A stretch of DNA of 64,000 nucleotides from Adiantum capillus-veneris (taxonomy: Eukaryota > Streptophyta > Polypodiopsida > Polypodiales > Pteridaceae): NCBI GenBank assembly GCA_014529385.2, contig CM043949.1, positions 111,910,477 through 111,974,476 on the forward strand, in the 5' to 3' direction. Shown here in pieces: positions 32,332 to 43,674 of this stretch (positions within the stretch are counted from its first letter, which is position 1; the number at the start of each line of letters is the position of its first letter). The notes beneath the pieces were generated by a model. The model did no database searches. It worked only from the letters and a program-made list of their open reading frames with translations, and was not told the origin of the DNA. Both the position numbers and the translations under genes were made by a program.

Positions 32332-34722
32332 TTTCTTTACTGAGATGGTAAAGAGAGCCGTTGACAGGATGAGAACCATCAGGGCATATGATCATGATGG
32401 TCTAGTAGCAGAGCACTTTATACATGCTAGAGATATGCTGGTAGAGGTTCTTGCAGTGTTGTTCAGTCGTGCCATGTGTGAGGGGTTACTTGAGAATTGG
32501 AGGTTGTCTACTATTGTGCCTATCTTCAAGGCAGGTGATCCTACAGAGCCTGGGAATTACCGTACTATTATGGTTGGGCACACATTGGCACGGTTGTATG
32601 CATCCATTCTTGAGCAGTAGTTGAGTAATTGGGCAGAGGGTGAGGGTGTACCAGCAAAGGGCCAAGCCGGTTTTAGGAGGGGTTTCTCCACTCTTGTTCA
32701 TATTCTGACACTCAGAGCCATCATTGAGGAGGGTAGGTCACATAGGAGACAGATTTATTGTAGCTTTGTGGATTTCCGCAAAGCATTTGACATGGTAACG
32801 AGGGCTCGATTGATGCGCAAATTGCAGGAGATGGAGGTGCCCATAGTGTTGATTTGGGGGATTATGGCTCTATACAGATCAGTGATGGGACATGTACGCA
32901 CCCCGGAAGGGATATCTGATTTAGTTCACTCCACCATTGGGGTGAAACAGGGTTGCCCATTGTCTCCTACTCTATTTGGTATGTATGTTGATGAGGTGTT
33001 TGATTACATTGACAGAGAGGGTGATAGAGGTGCCCAGCTGGCAGGGACGTGGATCCCATTGTTGTTATATGCTGATGATATTGTGTTGATCTCTGATTCA
33101 CCAGAGGGTATGCAGCGACAGTTGGATGCATTACACAGTTTTGCAGAGGATAGTGGATTGTCTGTAAACCTTGGTAAAACCAAGGTTATGGTGTTTAACA
33201 CCACACCACAGTGGATCAGGAGATTAGCACTGACTTTCACATATGGTCAAGAGATTGTAGAGTATACAAATGCATACACTTACCTTGGGGTTGTCTTCAG
33301 TGGGCCGAGGTTTTCTTTGGGGAGAGCAGTAGAGACTAGACTGAATAGAGCTTATGCAGCCTTGGGAGGCTTGGAGAGAATGTATTCGCAGGTTCAGTTC
33401 CAGGAACCTCGGACAAAGTTATGGCTCTTTGATACTTTAGTAGCCTCAGCTATGTTGTATGCGGTGCAGATATGGGGACCTTCTGTAGGCCAAGATGGTT
33501 GGAGATGTATGGAGAGGCCCTTGGTATCTATGATCTCTTGACTGATCAGAGCCAAGGCCTCTGTACCCCACGCTATCATTCGAGCAGAGCTAGTTGCCCC
33601 TCCTATGGAGATTGAGGCGCTTACCAGACCAGTCTCCTTTGTGCACAACTTGTGGGATACTACTAGAGATAGATATGCTAGACTGGCCCTTGAGTCTTCC
33701 AGACAGTTAGCTCTTCAAGAGGACACTTTATGCTGGTATTCACAGATGACATCATGATTTCAGATGCATGGCTTCACCATGGACAGGCTGCCCCCTTTCC
33801 AGTACTCTCTTCAGACACCCTCGATGTCTCTTACACGGGTGAAGATTACTAGACTCATTTGTCAGGACCTGATCCAGCTGGATACTAGGAGGACATGGAT
33901 AGAGCCGCCATAAGAGTGGGGCACGAAGATGGCTTTCTATAGAGAGCATCTTCTCCACCTCACAGGAGATGGGTTTGTGATTCGACCCAGCTACATGGAT
34001 ACACATATGTCTCATAGTTTGTTGTGTGCCATTGGTCAGATACGCACATCCTCACATCAACTGGAGATGGAGACTGGTAGATTCAGAGGGATACCAGCAG
34101 ACAGCAGGATATGCCGCTTATGCCAGCTAGAGCCAGAGACAGAGCTACATTACATATGTCATTGCACAGTGTACTATGAGATTCGGGGCCGTTTCAACTT
34201 TCCATTGCTTATTCAGAGATAATTTCGGTCCTTTCGCTAGGGTCATGAGTTATGAGGATCAGAGATGTCTTGGGCTATATCTACTTGAGTTACAGAGATA
34301 TAGAGACACTTTACTGGGGAGAGCTAGAGAGAGAGAGAGTCCCAGAGACGGATTACAGATTTCTTTTCACTAGATATGGGACAGCCAGAGGAGCAGCCAT
34401 CAGTGCAGAGCTCGGCCCACACTCATTCGACTACTACTGGCACTCTCATCAACCGAGCATTGGGGCTACGGAAATCCAGACGGCCACAATTGAGGAGAGG
34501 GGCTACACAGCATCGACGGAGACTACAGTAGAGGATTCGAGCCATACTCTCTCAACATCCAGAGTGCAGATGAGGATGAATTCTAGTAGTAGTAGTATTT
34601 TGTTCTAGTCTTTTTGTACCCAGACATGGTATCAAATTCACAAATTTTGTAACAGTTTGGTCTCATAGGTCATTTTGGCCTTTTAAAGACGTTAATATAA
34701 CATTTCATTTCATTTCATTTCT
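32332..34722 (+). mobile_element. 5'-truncated non-L1 LINE copy A
   Basis: Begins in ORF2 just upstream of the RT and runs to the family 3' end TTAATATAACATTTC followed by repeated CATTT units (34700-34722). 5' truncation is typical of target-primed reverse transcription. It is inserted at the edge of the copia fragment; target-site duplications are not obvious. Confidence 0.9.
32340..34608 (+). pseudogene. LINE copy A ORF2 (RT and C-terminal zinc finger), broken
   Basis: The first frame (32312-32620) has AYDHDGLVAEHFIHARDML and GNYRTIMVGHTLARLYASIL and ends in TAG. The next (32621-33541) has GQAGFRRGFSTLVHILTLRA, FVDFRKAFD, GVKQGCPLSPTLFGMYVDE, the catalytic box LLYADDIVLI and LGKTKVMVFNTTPQW, then TGA at 33539 where relatives have Arg. 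Later pieces (33929-34222) show CRLCQLEPETELHYICHC, the C-terminal zinc finger. Several stops make it inactive. The catalytic aspartates remain. Confidence 0.88.
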
Positions 34723-36940
34723 CAGGCACTAGGAAAGCCAGCACTAGAAGTGAGCCCATAATGCTGCAAATTTCAGCCGCGAAGATGCCAGTGATTCCCA
34801 TTGCTGCCCCAAGTGTACCGGATGTCGCTCAAACCGAGTAGGCGAGTTCCATCGCGAAGAAGTGCCTACGTAGATTGTTTCTTTGCGACAATTTTCTGTT
34901 TTCCTCTGTTTTCAGCCTACAAACACCGTGGACGGGGCTGATTTACGAGAAGGAACCCGAGAGCACACCTCTTTTGTCTGTAGGATTGGAAGAGAAGGTT
35001 CTGTGCAAAGAGATCTCTCTGGAAAGTTGCTTCTCTAGAACCGAGTTGCATTCCGAGTTTCAAGACCTCATAGGTAACGTTTTCCATGTTTTGATCTCTG
35101 AGTATTGTTTGCAGGTGTACTTCCTCTACATGAGGAAGTAGGAGCAGAGGAAGGCATGAGCCTCTGCTGGAGAAAATCTTTATGAGGAACTAGAGCCGGA
35201 TCAGCCAAAGGTTTTGTACCTTGAGTTTGGGAGTAGATCCACGGATCTGAGAGTGGTAAACTCTCAAGCTGGATCAGGGAGTTGAGATTCCCAAGGAAAG
35301 ACTTCGCGTCCAGGAAAGCAGAGTTGATGCTAAGATCTCTATAGGAAGAGTACTCTGGGAACAAAGTCGGAAAAGAGTTTTAGGTATGCCATGCCTTGAG
35401 TCTAGAAGGTGAGATCCAGAGGCGAGAACCTTGGCCCTGGAGGATTCTTAGTAAGGGATGGTGGTTTTTTGGAATACGGTTTTTGCCTTGAGAACATGAG
35501 GCCGAGGCTCTGGAGTACCATCAAGTCTGGTTCTAGACGAACGTGGTAATACATTCGGTTCAAGTGCTTGTATAGACTTCTCCTTAGTAATAACGATACT
35601 CGTGGGGGGGGGGAGGGGGGGGGGGGACCAACTCATCTTCTTTCTCTCTCTATTTCTCTCTAATTGGCTTTAGTATTAAGTGATAAATTCCATTTATCCG
35701 AGTATATTCGATATTGTTATGCGCTCCCATTTGTGATAAGAAATATGGAAGATCATCATAACACATTGAGGGGAGTGTGGAACTATTCTCACTCTCTCGG
35801 ACAACTCAATAGAGCATGTTAGTAGAAATATGAAAGATCACCATAACACATTGAGGGGAGTGTGAAACTATTCACACTTTCTCTGACAACTATCATTATG
35901 ACTTGGTTGCACATTCATTGTGTAGAGAGTTTTGGAACGGTACTCTCAGATGGGAGTAAGCACGGCCTTGGATGTGGCTCCTCTCTTCCCTTTCTATCAT
36001 TCATAGGTGATGTGTATACTCTCTTTTTGTGACATTCCTGTGCTTTGTGGGTATGATTGGCTGAAAAGCTTCCCTTTTTGAAGGAGAGACTTTGATAAGA
36101 AACTGATGTGTTAGTTACATGTTTGCATGTCATGTCCAAAATATGAGAATTAACATCTCGATGGAGTGGTTGTCAACAATGACTTTGAAAGCAGTTCAAA
36201 AGGCCTGTAGAACAAATGCTCATGCCACCTGGTGGCAAATGCAGTTGTGAAGGTATCTTTTACAATATAAGCCTCTCATAACTTTGATGCTGAGAACTAC
36301 AGTTGGTGGGCTCAGGGCTGTACAATTAATTTGTACTTGTAGGCACGATGATGTAAATAGGCAATGTTGTAGCATGTAGTGTATACTACACACGATGGAG
36401 CTGATGCTTTTATTAATTTTTGGCAAACAAATATGCGACTAAATTTTTTTCTTGGATCCATCATGTATATTTGTTAGTGGACATGCAGAAATCATACACA
36501 AACTTTTTGGTGGAGCTGTAATCCTGCATATATGGAGCCATGATAGAAACTCAGTTCAGAGTCCTTTGTATTAATTTACACTCTCTTGTATGTGTGTGCA
36601 TGTGTGCGATTTATCAATATGTAGCTCTAGACCCTCTATTGGGCACTGGTGCAATTAGGGGAACCCAGTTCTACAACCACTATTGGGCACTGGCAGTAGT
36701 GTGGATATTGTAGTATTTAATTAGTACTATGCATGATGGAATTGGTGGTTATAGTATCTTCTGTATGACCATGATTAAAATGTGTTCATAACTTGCACTT
36801 TCCTTTAATGTAAATTTAGCTTATTCTTGGATTTGTCAAAATTGGTTGCTTGTGTTCTAAAAGCAACAGTATTTTTTTTGCACTGAGGCTATCTTATTGC
36901 ACACTGAAGGCTGGCTTTCTGCGTTGTTGTTGACCTTCAG
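34723..36940. other. Intron sequence without a recognised gene
   Basis: Includes a G-tract (about 35604-35628) and an 85-bp tandem duplication at 35739-35905 (units begin AGAAATATGGAAGATCATC and AGAAATATGAAAGATCACC). A frame at 34875-35141 follows a TTTTCAG and looks exon-like, but I cannot assign it to any family. The polypyrimidine tract and acceptor CCTTCAG of the next CstF-50 exon end the stretch. Confidence 0.45.
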
Positions 36941-37068
36941 GGATTGTCGGTAGATCGAGATGAAAATTCATTGTCAACAAGCTGGACAGACACTTCAATG
37001 TCTGCAGGCACAACCTATGCAGGATATGGTCCATTGCCATCTCTTCCACATAAACCATTGGACTTTAG
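36941..37068 (+). CDS. CSTF50: CstF-50 exon (linker region)
   Basis: 128 nt, phase 0 at the start and two bases over at the end: GLSVDRDENSLSTSWTDTSM through AGTTYAGYGPLPSLPHKPLD to F plus AG. Acceptor ACCTTCAG, donor GTGAGT. It continues the previous exon's VYK with the GL(A/S) segment seen in plant CstF-50, and leads to the proline-rich linker before the WD repeats. The reading frame at 36960 in another phase is a shadow. Confidence 0.85.
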
Positions 37069-37189
37069 GTGAGTACGTTGTGACTTCGCTGTTGTGTCCT
37101 GATATTTCTCTGGTATTTATGCTAGCTCTTTGGTTTATTCTGTCCATGATTATGACATAGCGTCCATGACCTCTCTACATTTGACTCAG

Positions 37190-37259
37190 CTCAATGCAAA
37201 CAAAAGGGCATCCTAAAACTTTCCCAAAACATGATACTCGCCATATTTCGGAGCATAAG
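37190..37259 (+). CDS. CSTF50: CstF-50 exon (pre-WD40 segment)
   Basis: 70 nt. The first base completes the Ser codon begun in the previous exon. It then reads SMQTKGHPKTFPKHDTRHIS and EHK. Acceptor TTGACTCAG; the upstream intron is only 121 bp; donor GTGTTT. The PKHxTRHxSEHK motif is the conserved segment immediately before the first WD repeat. The earlier AG at 37160 is excluded because it would put stops in frame. Confidence 0.87.
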
Positions 37260-37567
37260 GTGTTTCTTTTCTTCTCCTGTGATGTTTTTTAGCTGGAATG
37301 GTTTTGTTGTAAAACATGTCTGAACAAGTAATCTGCTAGATTCCCATTGAATATGTTGAAGGCCCTCTTGAAGCTCTATGGCAAGCATTTAGAATCTCCT
37401 TGGTCTGTGGATGAAGGGGTTTCAGGAGCTTCCCAAGCAGGCGATTTTTTAATGATGTTTTCAACAGCTTGCCTGTTGTTGTTCTGCTCCCGTGTGACTT
37501 ATCATATACATGCTGTGAATCATTTATTGTATGTGATCACTGATGGTAAACTTATGTATCCAAGCAG

Positions 37568-37651
37568 AATGCTGCACGATGTGTGCGTTTCAGTCCAGAT
37601 GGGAGGCTTATTGCAACTGGAAGTGCTGATACATCCATCAAGCTCTTTGAG
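37568..37651 (+). CDS. CSTF50: CstF-50 exon (first WD40 repeat)
   Basis: 84 nt, 28 codons in phase 0: NAARCVRFSPDGRLIATGSA followed by DTSIKLFE. Acceptor AAGCAG, donor GTGTGT. It is the first WD repeat, with RFSPDG and GSADxSIKxxE, the signature shared by plant and animal CstF-50. The intron that follows is 13,356 bp and holds L1, gypsy, copia and hAT insertions. Confidence 0.93.
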
Positions 37652-38999
37652 GTGTGTTCTTACATATCTATAGTGTTTGAATATAAAGCCACTTGATGCA
37701 TTTAAAACCTATTTTGTTGTTATCACTGCTTGTCATGTATTTGTCTTAGACCTATTGCCGGCTATCTGACCGTGGATGGCACTTTCTTCACGTTTTCAAT
37801 GCATACAACATAAAATAAAATCCATCAGTTATGTTTTTATGAATCCGTTTCCTGCACATCTATGTTCAACAGCTTTTGAATTTTTTGGTTACAGTTCTTG
37901 CAAAGACAAGTAAAAATTAGGGGTACGAATTGATTTTAGGGCTTACCAAACCCTTTTATGTATTCACGTTTCAAAGAGAACATTTAGAAGCAACAGTTTG
38001 TCAGTTTTTTCTTTCTGTGCAAAACAGATCCTTAATACTTTTTAACCTGCCCGGTCGGCTACATCTCCCTATCCGGTACACTGTACAAAGATAAAGGGAG
38101 ATCCTCCCATCAACAGATTTACAACTGGCTAAATGAAAAAATGGGAGGGGGGAAGTGCTAGTGCGAGTGGATACCGTGCCCACTGTAGAGAAAGGTCCTG
38201 GCTGCTACAGCTGAATGAATTCCTGGGGCAGTCTTTCAGCAGTATGCTATCATATTGTCCTCTGAGAGTGGTAATCAGCTCCAGCCAGAAAGGGTGCACT
38301 GGCACTGTGGTAGGCTTAGACTTGGGTCTACACTCAAAGACTTTGAAGCACTGGGCCCACCATGCAAACTATAAACCGTGGCTATTGATCAGCTCCTATC
38401 TGTAGTTCCTCTTCTCTGGTCCAAACTGCTGTTGAGAGATTACACATCGGGCACTGTTGAGGACGTCCGCTGCCTCAAGCCTGATCCCTTGGCTGCCCTG
38501 CTTTCTCTCATAACCTTGGCTGACCCTGAGCTAGCTGACCATCCTGTGGCCCTGCGTGAAAACCATCATACGAAGAATCTTGAACTATATCTGCTATGCC
38601 TGTGGGGAGTGCCAAAGACAATGTCTGGGTCTCCTCAGGGCGTCCACACCCAGGGAAAATCAAGGTGTGCCTACTCTATGCTACCACTCCTGCCAGCCGA
38701 ACCCTAAACATTGTCCCTCTCTGTGTGACCAACCAAGTAATCTTGCAAGACCTGTGGCTAGACGAGATTTATGCCCAAAAAATCACACGGGGACTCATTG
38801 ATGATATAGTGCAGGTGCTGCTGAGTTGCTGCTGGATGGCCTCGCATCGAGCCATCAAGATGTTCTGTCCAAGCCGTGCGGTGTCTTGAAAAAAGCCGAA
38901 GGTGGTCGGGAGAGGCAAAATGATTATGCCAGAGCCCCTCTCCAGGGTCCCACTGTAGCTGAGCTAGAAACTTCAGTGTAGAAGCTTCCTCCGAATTCT
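37652..38999. other. Intron sequence, mostly unassigned
   Basis: No exon is recognised. The right half (38200-39000) may be the 3' part of the L1 relic that follows, but I could not read a protein motif in it. Confidence 0.4.
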
Positions 39000-40640
39000 C
39001 AGAGGAGAGGGGAAATCTACTGCACTGGTGTCAAGTCAAGGCCGACCTGGCAGCCCAAGTATCACACCGGTGGCCCCCTAGGGAGCCATTTAAAGCCCTC
39101 TTCAGGAGACCAATCAGAAATGGCCAACCTGGCAACCCAAGTATCGCATGGGTGTCCCCTTGGGGAGTCCATTGAAAACTATCTTCAGGAGACCAATCAG
39201 AAATGGTCCATGGATGACTGCTTGATTGAACATGTAACTGTCGTGCCAATTTAGCAACGCACCTGAAACCACAAAAAAGGGTCTCAAGTGCTTGTGGGCC
39301 CCTTCGAAGATTGGCCTTCTGGCCATCGACAAAACTTCGCATCCAAAAGGTCCTCCGCATGCATAGGGGTGTGCAGTCCCCTAAACCGAATCTCTTATGC
39401 TACAAGATAGCTACTCAAGGCGTTTGCGAAGAACATGAACAAGAAGGCACAAGAGGGAAGCCCTCTCTGACGGATTTGGCCCATTCAAGTCTCGGCTATC
39501 TTCTCCCTAGGAATAAACGCCTAGCTATGGACAATGCTGCAACTCCCTTGATCCAACCCTTTGAAAAACCCATGCTCAGCATAGTCCCCTCAAGAAAGCT
39601 CCAATTCACCCGAATGTGAGCCTTTTCAAAGTCAATCAACAAAATCATAAGCTCCTTATTGCACATACGGGCCATGGTTGCAACCTCCCAAAATGTTAAG
39701 ATGGTGTCAAGAATGCTACACGCTCCTTGTCATAAGGTGGCCTGGATATATGTGGTCTCGAGGCTGGCGCCCATGCGCAGAAGAGAGGCAAAGCTTCGCC
39801 TCAGCCACCCCTCTCACTATTGAATCTCCAGCAACCACACAAGTTCAATCTCATGAAAGACCTTGCTCAACGTTGTTATCCGTGCCTGCTTCGCTGCTCA
39901 GCGCTGTCACAAATGTGATGATGTGGCATGCCAATTGGGTCAGTATGTGGACCCATGCAGTACAAGCCGGCCAAAAAGAAAGAAACTTTGCAATGATGAA
40001 GTGGTAAGCTGTCAGCGCAAAGCTTGCCGTGTTTCACGGGATGACATGTGACAGACGATACGGAATTGACAGAAACCCTAGTGCCAGATTTTGGCTACGC
40101 AATTGAAAAGCAGAGCTTTTAGGACTCGCAGCTTTTGGGACCGCCCTTGCGTTTTCTTTTCCAAGAAAAAGATCCTTCCATTAGTTACTAAAACTGCCCA
40201 TAGGGCTACAACCACCTCTACTAGAGAGGGCTACATCAAAGACAAGGGGAGACTCTCAAGGCTTCTGTGCCCAAACCTGCTCCCTGCATGCACCCTTGCA
40301 CTCTGACTGAGTCTCAGCTGACAACAGATCGCGATAGAAGTCAGTAGCAACTGCATGTATATTCTCAAGCTCTGAAGCAACTGATCCGTCAGGTCTCCTC
40401 AACATCCTCCTTGGCTGCAGCCATACGAGTTGCAGACTCCTGAAGGAAGAAGCGACTAAGCTCTGCCAGTCCAGACTCTACTAGCAAGGCAGTTTGAGTC
40501 CAAAGTCCCTCCACTTGCTTGGGGATGCGTAGCATCGCACCCCCCTCCTCTGTCTATATGTCACTGTGAGAATCACTGGCGCATGATCGGAAAAATTAGT
40601 CCCCGCAAGGCTGCAAAACAGATCCCCCTATGTCACAAAA
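39000..40640 (-). pseudogene. L1-type LINE fragment: end of endonuclease and reverse transcriptase
   Basis: Minus strand: DLFCSLAGTNFSDHAPVILT (endonuclease end, near 40590), ILDTILTFWEVATMA (near 39690), LMILLIDFEKAHIRVNWSFL (RT block, near 39630; canonical FEKAYDRVDW), VREGFPLVPS (near 39460) and YLGCQVG (near 39150). Stops and frameshifts abound and the catalytic YADD block is not recognised. This is a different, typical plant L1 lineage from the LINE copies elsewhere in the window. Confidence 0.82.
39070..39215. repeat. Tandem duplication of about 83 bp within the L1 relic
   Basis: The segment with CTTCAGGAGACCAATCAGAAATGG and a downstream GGCAACCCAAGTATC occurs twice with substitutions. 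Confidence 0.75.
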
Positions 40641-40934
40641 GATGCGGGAGATAAGGCATCATTATGCGACTACATTTGGAGTCACCTGGAGCTTGGATTG
40701 GATGGTAGTGCAGTTGCTCTTCTACCCTCCTGATCATTTGGATTGCTACCTTCAGAGTTGCTTACACTCGCCCGCGGTAACCTTCCATCAGACTTATCCC
40801 CAGACCTGGGCAGTAGGCCACTCCCAACTCATTCAAATTGAGAGCCACACCGAGATGTGGTTTCGTGGCGTTGTTGGCGCGGATTTTGTTTTGGTTGACA
40901 CCGGAGGATTGGAGGCAGGAGATACAAGCAAGAC

Positions 40935-41280
40935 GGCGTAGACAGATTGGTCTGGCCTTTGCTCTTCTGAGAGGATCTTCACAACACAGACTGCTCAATC
41001 TGGCTTCCCTTTTTCATATAGGATGATTACGGTGCAGACAGCTTGGTCTGACCATACCTCTTCTCAGAGGCCCTGCACAGCGCAGACTGTTGAGTCTGGC
41101 TTTCCCCTCATCTTGGATTACCCTACCTACTAACAGGACACCATCCGATGGTGGTCTGTGCAGTCTCTCGGTGACTGCTGTAGCTTACGGTAGCTTCTAT
41201 AGTGCAGATTGCTTAGTCCCGCTTTCCTTGTTTCGGAGGACGGTCATGGCGCAGATTGCTACATCTGGCCTTCTTGGAGT
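40935..41280. repeat. Degenerate minisatellite, about 46/92-bp period
   Basis: A core like GCGCAGATTGCTTAGTCTGG followed by CTTTCC recurs at roughly 40988, 41034, 41079, 41204 and 41250. A 92-bp higher-order similarity links GTAGACAGATTGGTCTGGCC at 40937 with TGCAGACAGCTTGGTCTGACC at 41034. Confidence 0.7.
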
Positions 41281-41598
41281 TTTACACAGCTTAACCATCT
41301 GGCCACACTCGATTATAGATTCATGCATTGACAGGCTTTCGGTCATTCTCATGACGGTTCCTGGGCTTGTCCATTTTCTCCAGACGTTTTGACTACATAC
41401 ACCACATATCCTATTGGTCAGGACACTTGCAGGTCTATTGTCACTTCTTTCACGACAAGGAGTTGTTTTCACACTCAGGTCGGGACCTTCACGCAATATC
41501 TTCACCCTGTATCGGTGGAGTAGAGCAGTTGCTACACTGCTCGTGACGGCACTTTACCATGGAGATCTCTCGGTGGGCGGGACACCCTAGATTGCTGC

Positions 41599-41629
41599 GA
41601 TGTCTGCTGCAAACATCGCAGCAGACATC
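41599..41629. other. Perfect 12-bp hairpin
   Basis: GATGTCTGCTGC (41599-41610), loop AAACATC, then GCAGCAGACATC (41618-41629). It overlaps the start of the copia RNase H tail. Confidence 0.75.
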
Positions 41630-41951
41630 TTTATCATTTGCCTCACATCTTTGGCTTCACGCGGTTTGTTCAACATCAGGTGCTGAGAGGGGGTGTTAGA
41701 TTTACACCACTCTACTGCTTCACATTGGTCTAGGGCACTTAGTGTCTCCGGGCTAGCCACCCATAGCATAGGTTGTACCTTGTCCTGCCGCTCGAGTTTG
41801 GGCCGGTTGCCCACTTGAGTTGGGCGCCCACCTTGGGCACTCGTATATATGGGGTTAGAAGGGTACAAATTTCATTATCATCTGATCATTATAGGGGTCT
41901 TTTGCTCTGGTAGTCAGTGGGGGCTGATCGCCTCCTCTTCATCATACCTAG

Positions 41952-42016
<65 letters not shown>

Positions 42017-42060
42017 GCTTCCGCACATGCGCACTCACATTGTCCACTATGGCCACTAGG
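41618..42060 (+). mobile_element. Candidate copia 3' end: RNase H tail, polypurine tract, LTR start
   Basis: ADIFIICLTSLASRGLFNIR resembles the copia C-terminal ADIFTKxLxxxxFxxxRxxLNI. GCTGAGAGGGGG (41682-41693) looks like a polypurine tract, followed by TGTTAGATTTACACC (41694), a typical LTR start. A TATATATGG lies at 41842 and a long CT tract at 41949. The LTR end is not defined, and I found no matching second LTR. Confidence 0.5.
41949..42013. repeat. (CT)n microsatellite
   Basis: About 32 uninterrupted CT units. Confidence 0.98.
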
Positions 42061-42421
42061 AAATCCACAATAGGTATTTATGCTCCCCCTTGGACACCCC
42101 TAGTACCAAAAATAGCAAATTGGCTGAGATGTACCTAGTGTCTTAACCAACCATGATAGCGCATAAATTGAGTTTTCTCAAGGCTCTGCACATTCCATGA
42201 GACAAATTAATTGGGGAACCTGAACAGATCAGGGTTTCTGCAACATCAAAATGTACAATCTTCACAAGTGGCTTGGACGGGAGTAATCCGTGTCCGAGCG
42301 ACTACGAGACTGCAATAATTAAGTGTGTGTAAAAATGCTTCTTCTTTGCTTAAAACATGTAATAGGGTAGAAATTTGAATGAAGCATCGCCGGTGCCAAG
42401 GCTGTGCGATTCGTTGAGCTA
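42014..42421. other. Unassigned stretch before the gypsy A-family gag
   Basis: No gene is recognised. The gag similarity ends near 42435, so the rest of that element is lost here. Confidence 0.4.
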
Positions 42422-42976
42422 TCATGATTCACCGCATTTCTCTGTAGAACTATCAGAAACTGGGCAAAACTTGGGCTTCTTTGCCTTTTTCTTGCCCTTT
42501 CCGAAGCTTTGCTTTTTGCTTCGCTTTTTGCTTCGCTTTTTACCTTTTCGGTCTTCCTCGCTCGAGCCAGAAGAGCTAGAAGAACTATTAGAAGAGGAAG
42601 AAGAAGAACTGGGTAGTCCTCCAAATTGTACATGCTTCTTCTGCTTTGTTGCCGATGCAAAAGAAGATTGGCGACCTAAATAACCCGGGAAGTTAGCCCC
42701 TTTCTTATGCTTTTTCTCTTGCTTTTTGGATTTGTTGTTTGCGTCCAAAAGTTGACTAACCTGTGCCCGAACCACCTCTTGTAATTCTTGTTCTGTAAAC
42801 ATCCTCGGAGAAGGAGGTTTCTTGATTGCCGGTTTGATGGGTGGTTGTGTGGCTTTTTGCCATTGGTTGTGCACTTCTACGATGGATTGCTGAGACAAAA
42901 ATTTTGCAAATTTCAGATCCTTCACAATTGTAATCATTTGCTTTGTTGCCTTGTCAACCAGTTGTCGACGCTCCAT
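42422..42976 (-). pseudogene. Gypsy A-family gag, N-terminal part
   Basis: From ATG at 42976: MERRQLVDKATKQMITIVKD and NFPGYLGRQSSFASA, followed by a Ser-rich acidic tract and repeats of KKRSKK. It corresponds to the same part of element A gag. The frame ends at 42422 in unrelated sequence (STEKCGES), so capsid and zinc knuckle are missing. An upstream in-frame short frame ends in TAG at 42992-42994 just before the ATG, the same position as the TAG in element A. Confidence 0.82.
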
Positions 42977-43155
42977 CTCTTCAATCTCGAACTAAGTAGG
43001 CGGAGGTGGCTTGTACTCTTCCTCTGTTTGTTCATCAAAATTTTCTTCGTGATCTCTCGCAGTAGCAGATACAGAAGAATGTCTGATTCTTGTCGAAATC
43101 CGTAAGTGTCGCGAGAAAAAGAATCGAATTTCCCGGTGGAAGAGAAATCGGTCGC

Positions 43156-43167
43156 GCTCTAATACCA
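43156..43167 (-). other. Primer-binding site, one mismatch
   Basis: Minus strand TGGTATTAGAGC, one change from the initiator-Met complement, one base from the LTR edge. Confidence 0.85.
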
Positions 43168-43168
43168 C

Positions 43169-43674
43169 TGCAACAAACTTGGACACCCCAAGTCAAGATT
43201 CTACCGCGACACAACAGAGATTCACTTCAAAACAGTTCACAAAGACGACACGGCCCCGCGTAGTTCCGTGCCAAGAGGTATTGGCCCCAAAGACTAGCGC
43301 CCCTTCCGGTCTTTCTTTATATATTAATCTGTGTTCAAAGTACAAGAGAGTAGGCAGGTGCTCACTCTCGGACTCTGCGTCCAGATGCTCTGAGAAGTGA
43401 GACCTAGCCCACTTATTTAAAAGTACAAGGGATGCCCAAAAGCAGAGCCCCAAAAATCTCAAAAGCAACTGTCCCAAAAGCTGTTAGCAAAGTTAGCGCA
43501 ATTTACGTAGATCCGTACGGAATGCCAGCAATGTCAGCCCAATTTGTGGCGTTTGTACAACTGCCATGTGTCAACGCAAATTCAGGCGCGTTTTCTAGGA
43601 CTGTCCGTACAGTCAGCTTTTTGTCTGCACAATTCTAGGGTTCTTGCAGGCTGCCACGTCATCAATTTGTGACA
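43169..43674 (-). repeat. 5' LTR of the truncated gypsy A-family element
   Basis: 506 bp, TGCAACAAACTTGG...TTTGTGACA in plus orientation, collinear with 3915-4447. The leading block CTTGGACACCCCAAGTCAAG is nearly identical, and GGGATGCCCAAAAGCAGAGC is shared. Confidence 0.87.

Larger units (their letters stand above)
42422..43674 (-). mobile_element. Truncated gypsy A-family element (5' LTR and gag N-terminus)
   Basis: Minus-strand order: LTR (43169-43674), primer-binding site (43156-43167), upstream short frame, gag. The element stops after the Ser/Lys-rich part of gag. It is clearly related to, but diverged from, element A at 1-4447. Confidence 0.88.

Noticed and set aside
34875-35141. 88-codon plus frame after a TTTTCAG that looks like an exon
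   Set aside because: It does not fit the CstF-50 protein, which runs directly from 10265 to 36941 in matching phase, and I recognise no other family.
37161-37189. Earlier acceptor at 37160 for the third visible CstF-50 exon
   Set aside because: It would place two TGA codons in the required frame. The AG at 37189 restores phase and the conserved SEHK segment.
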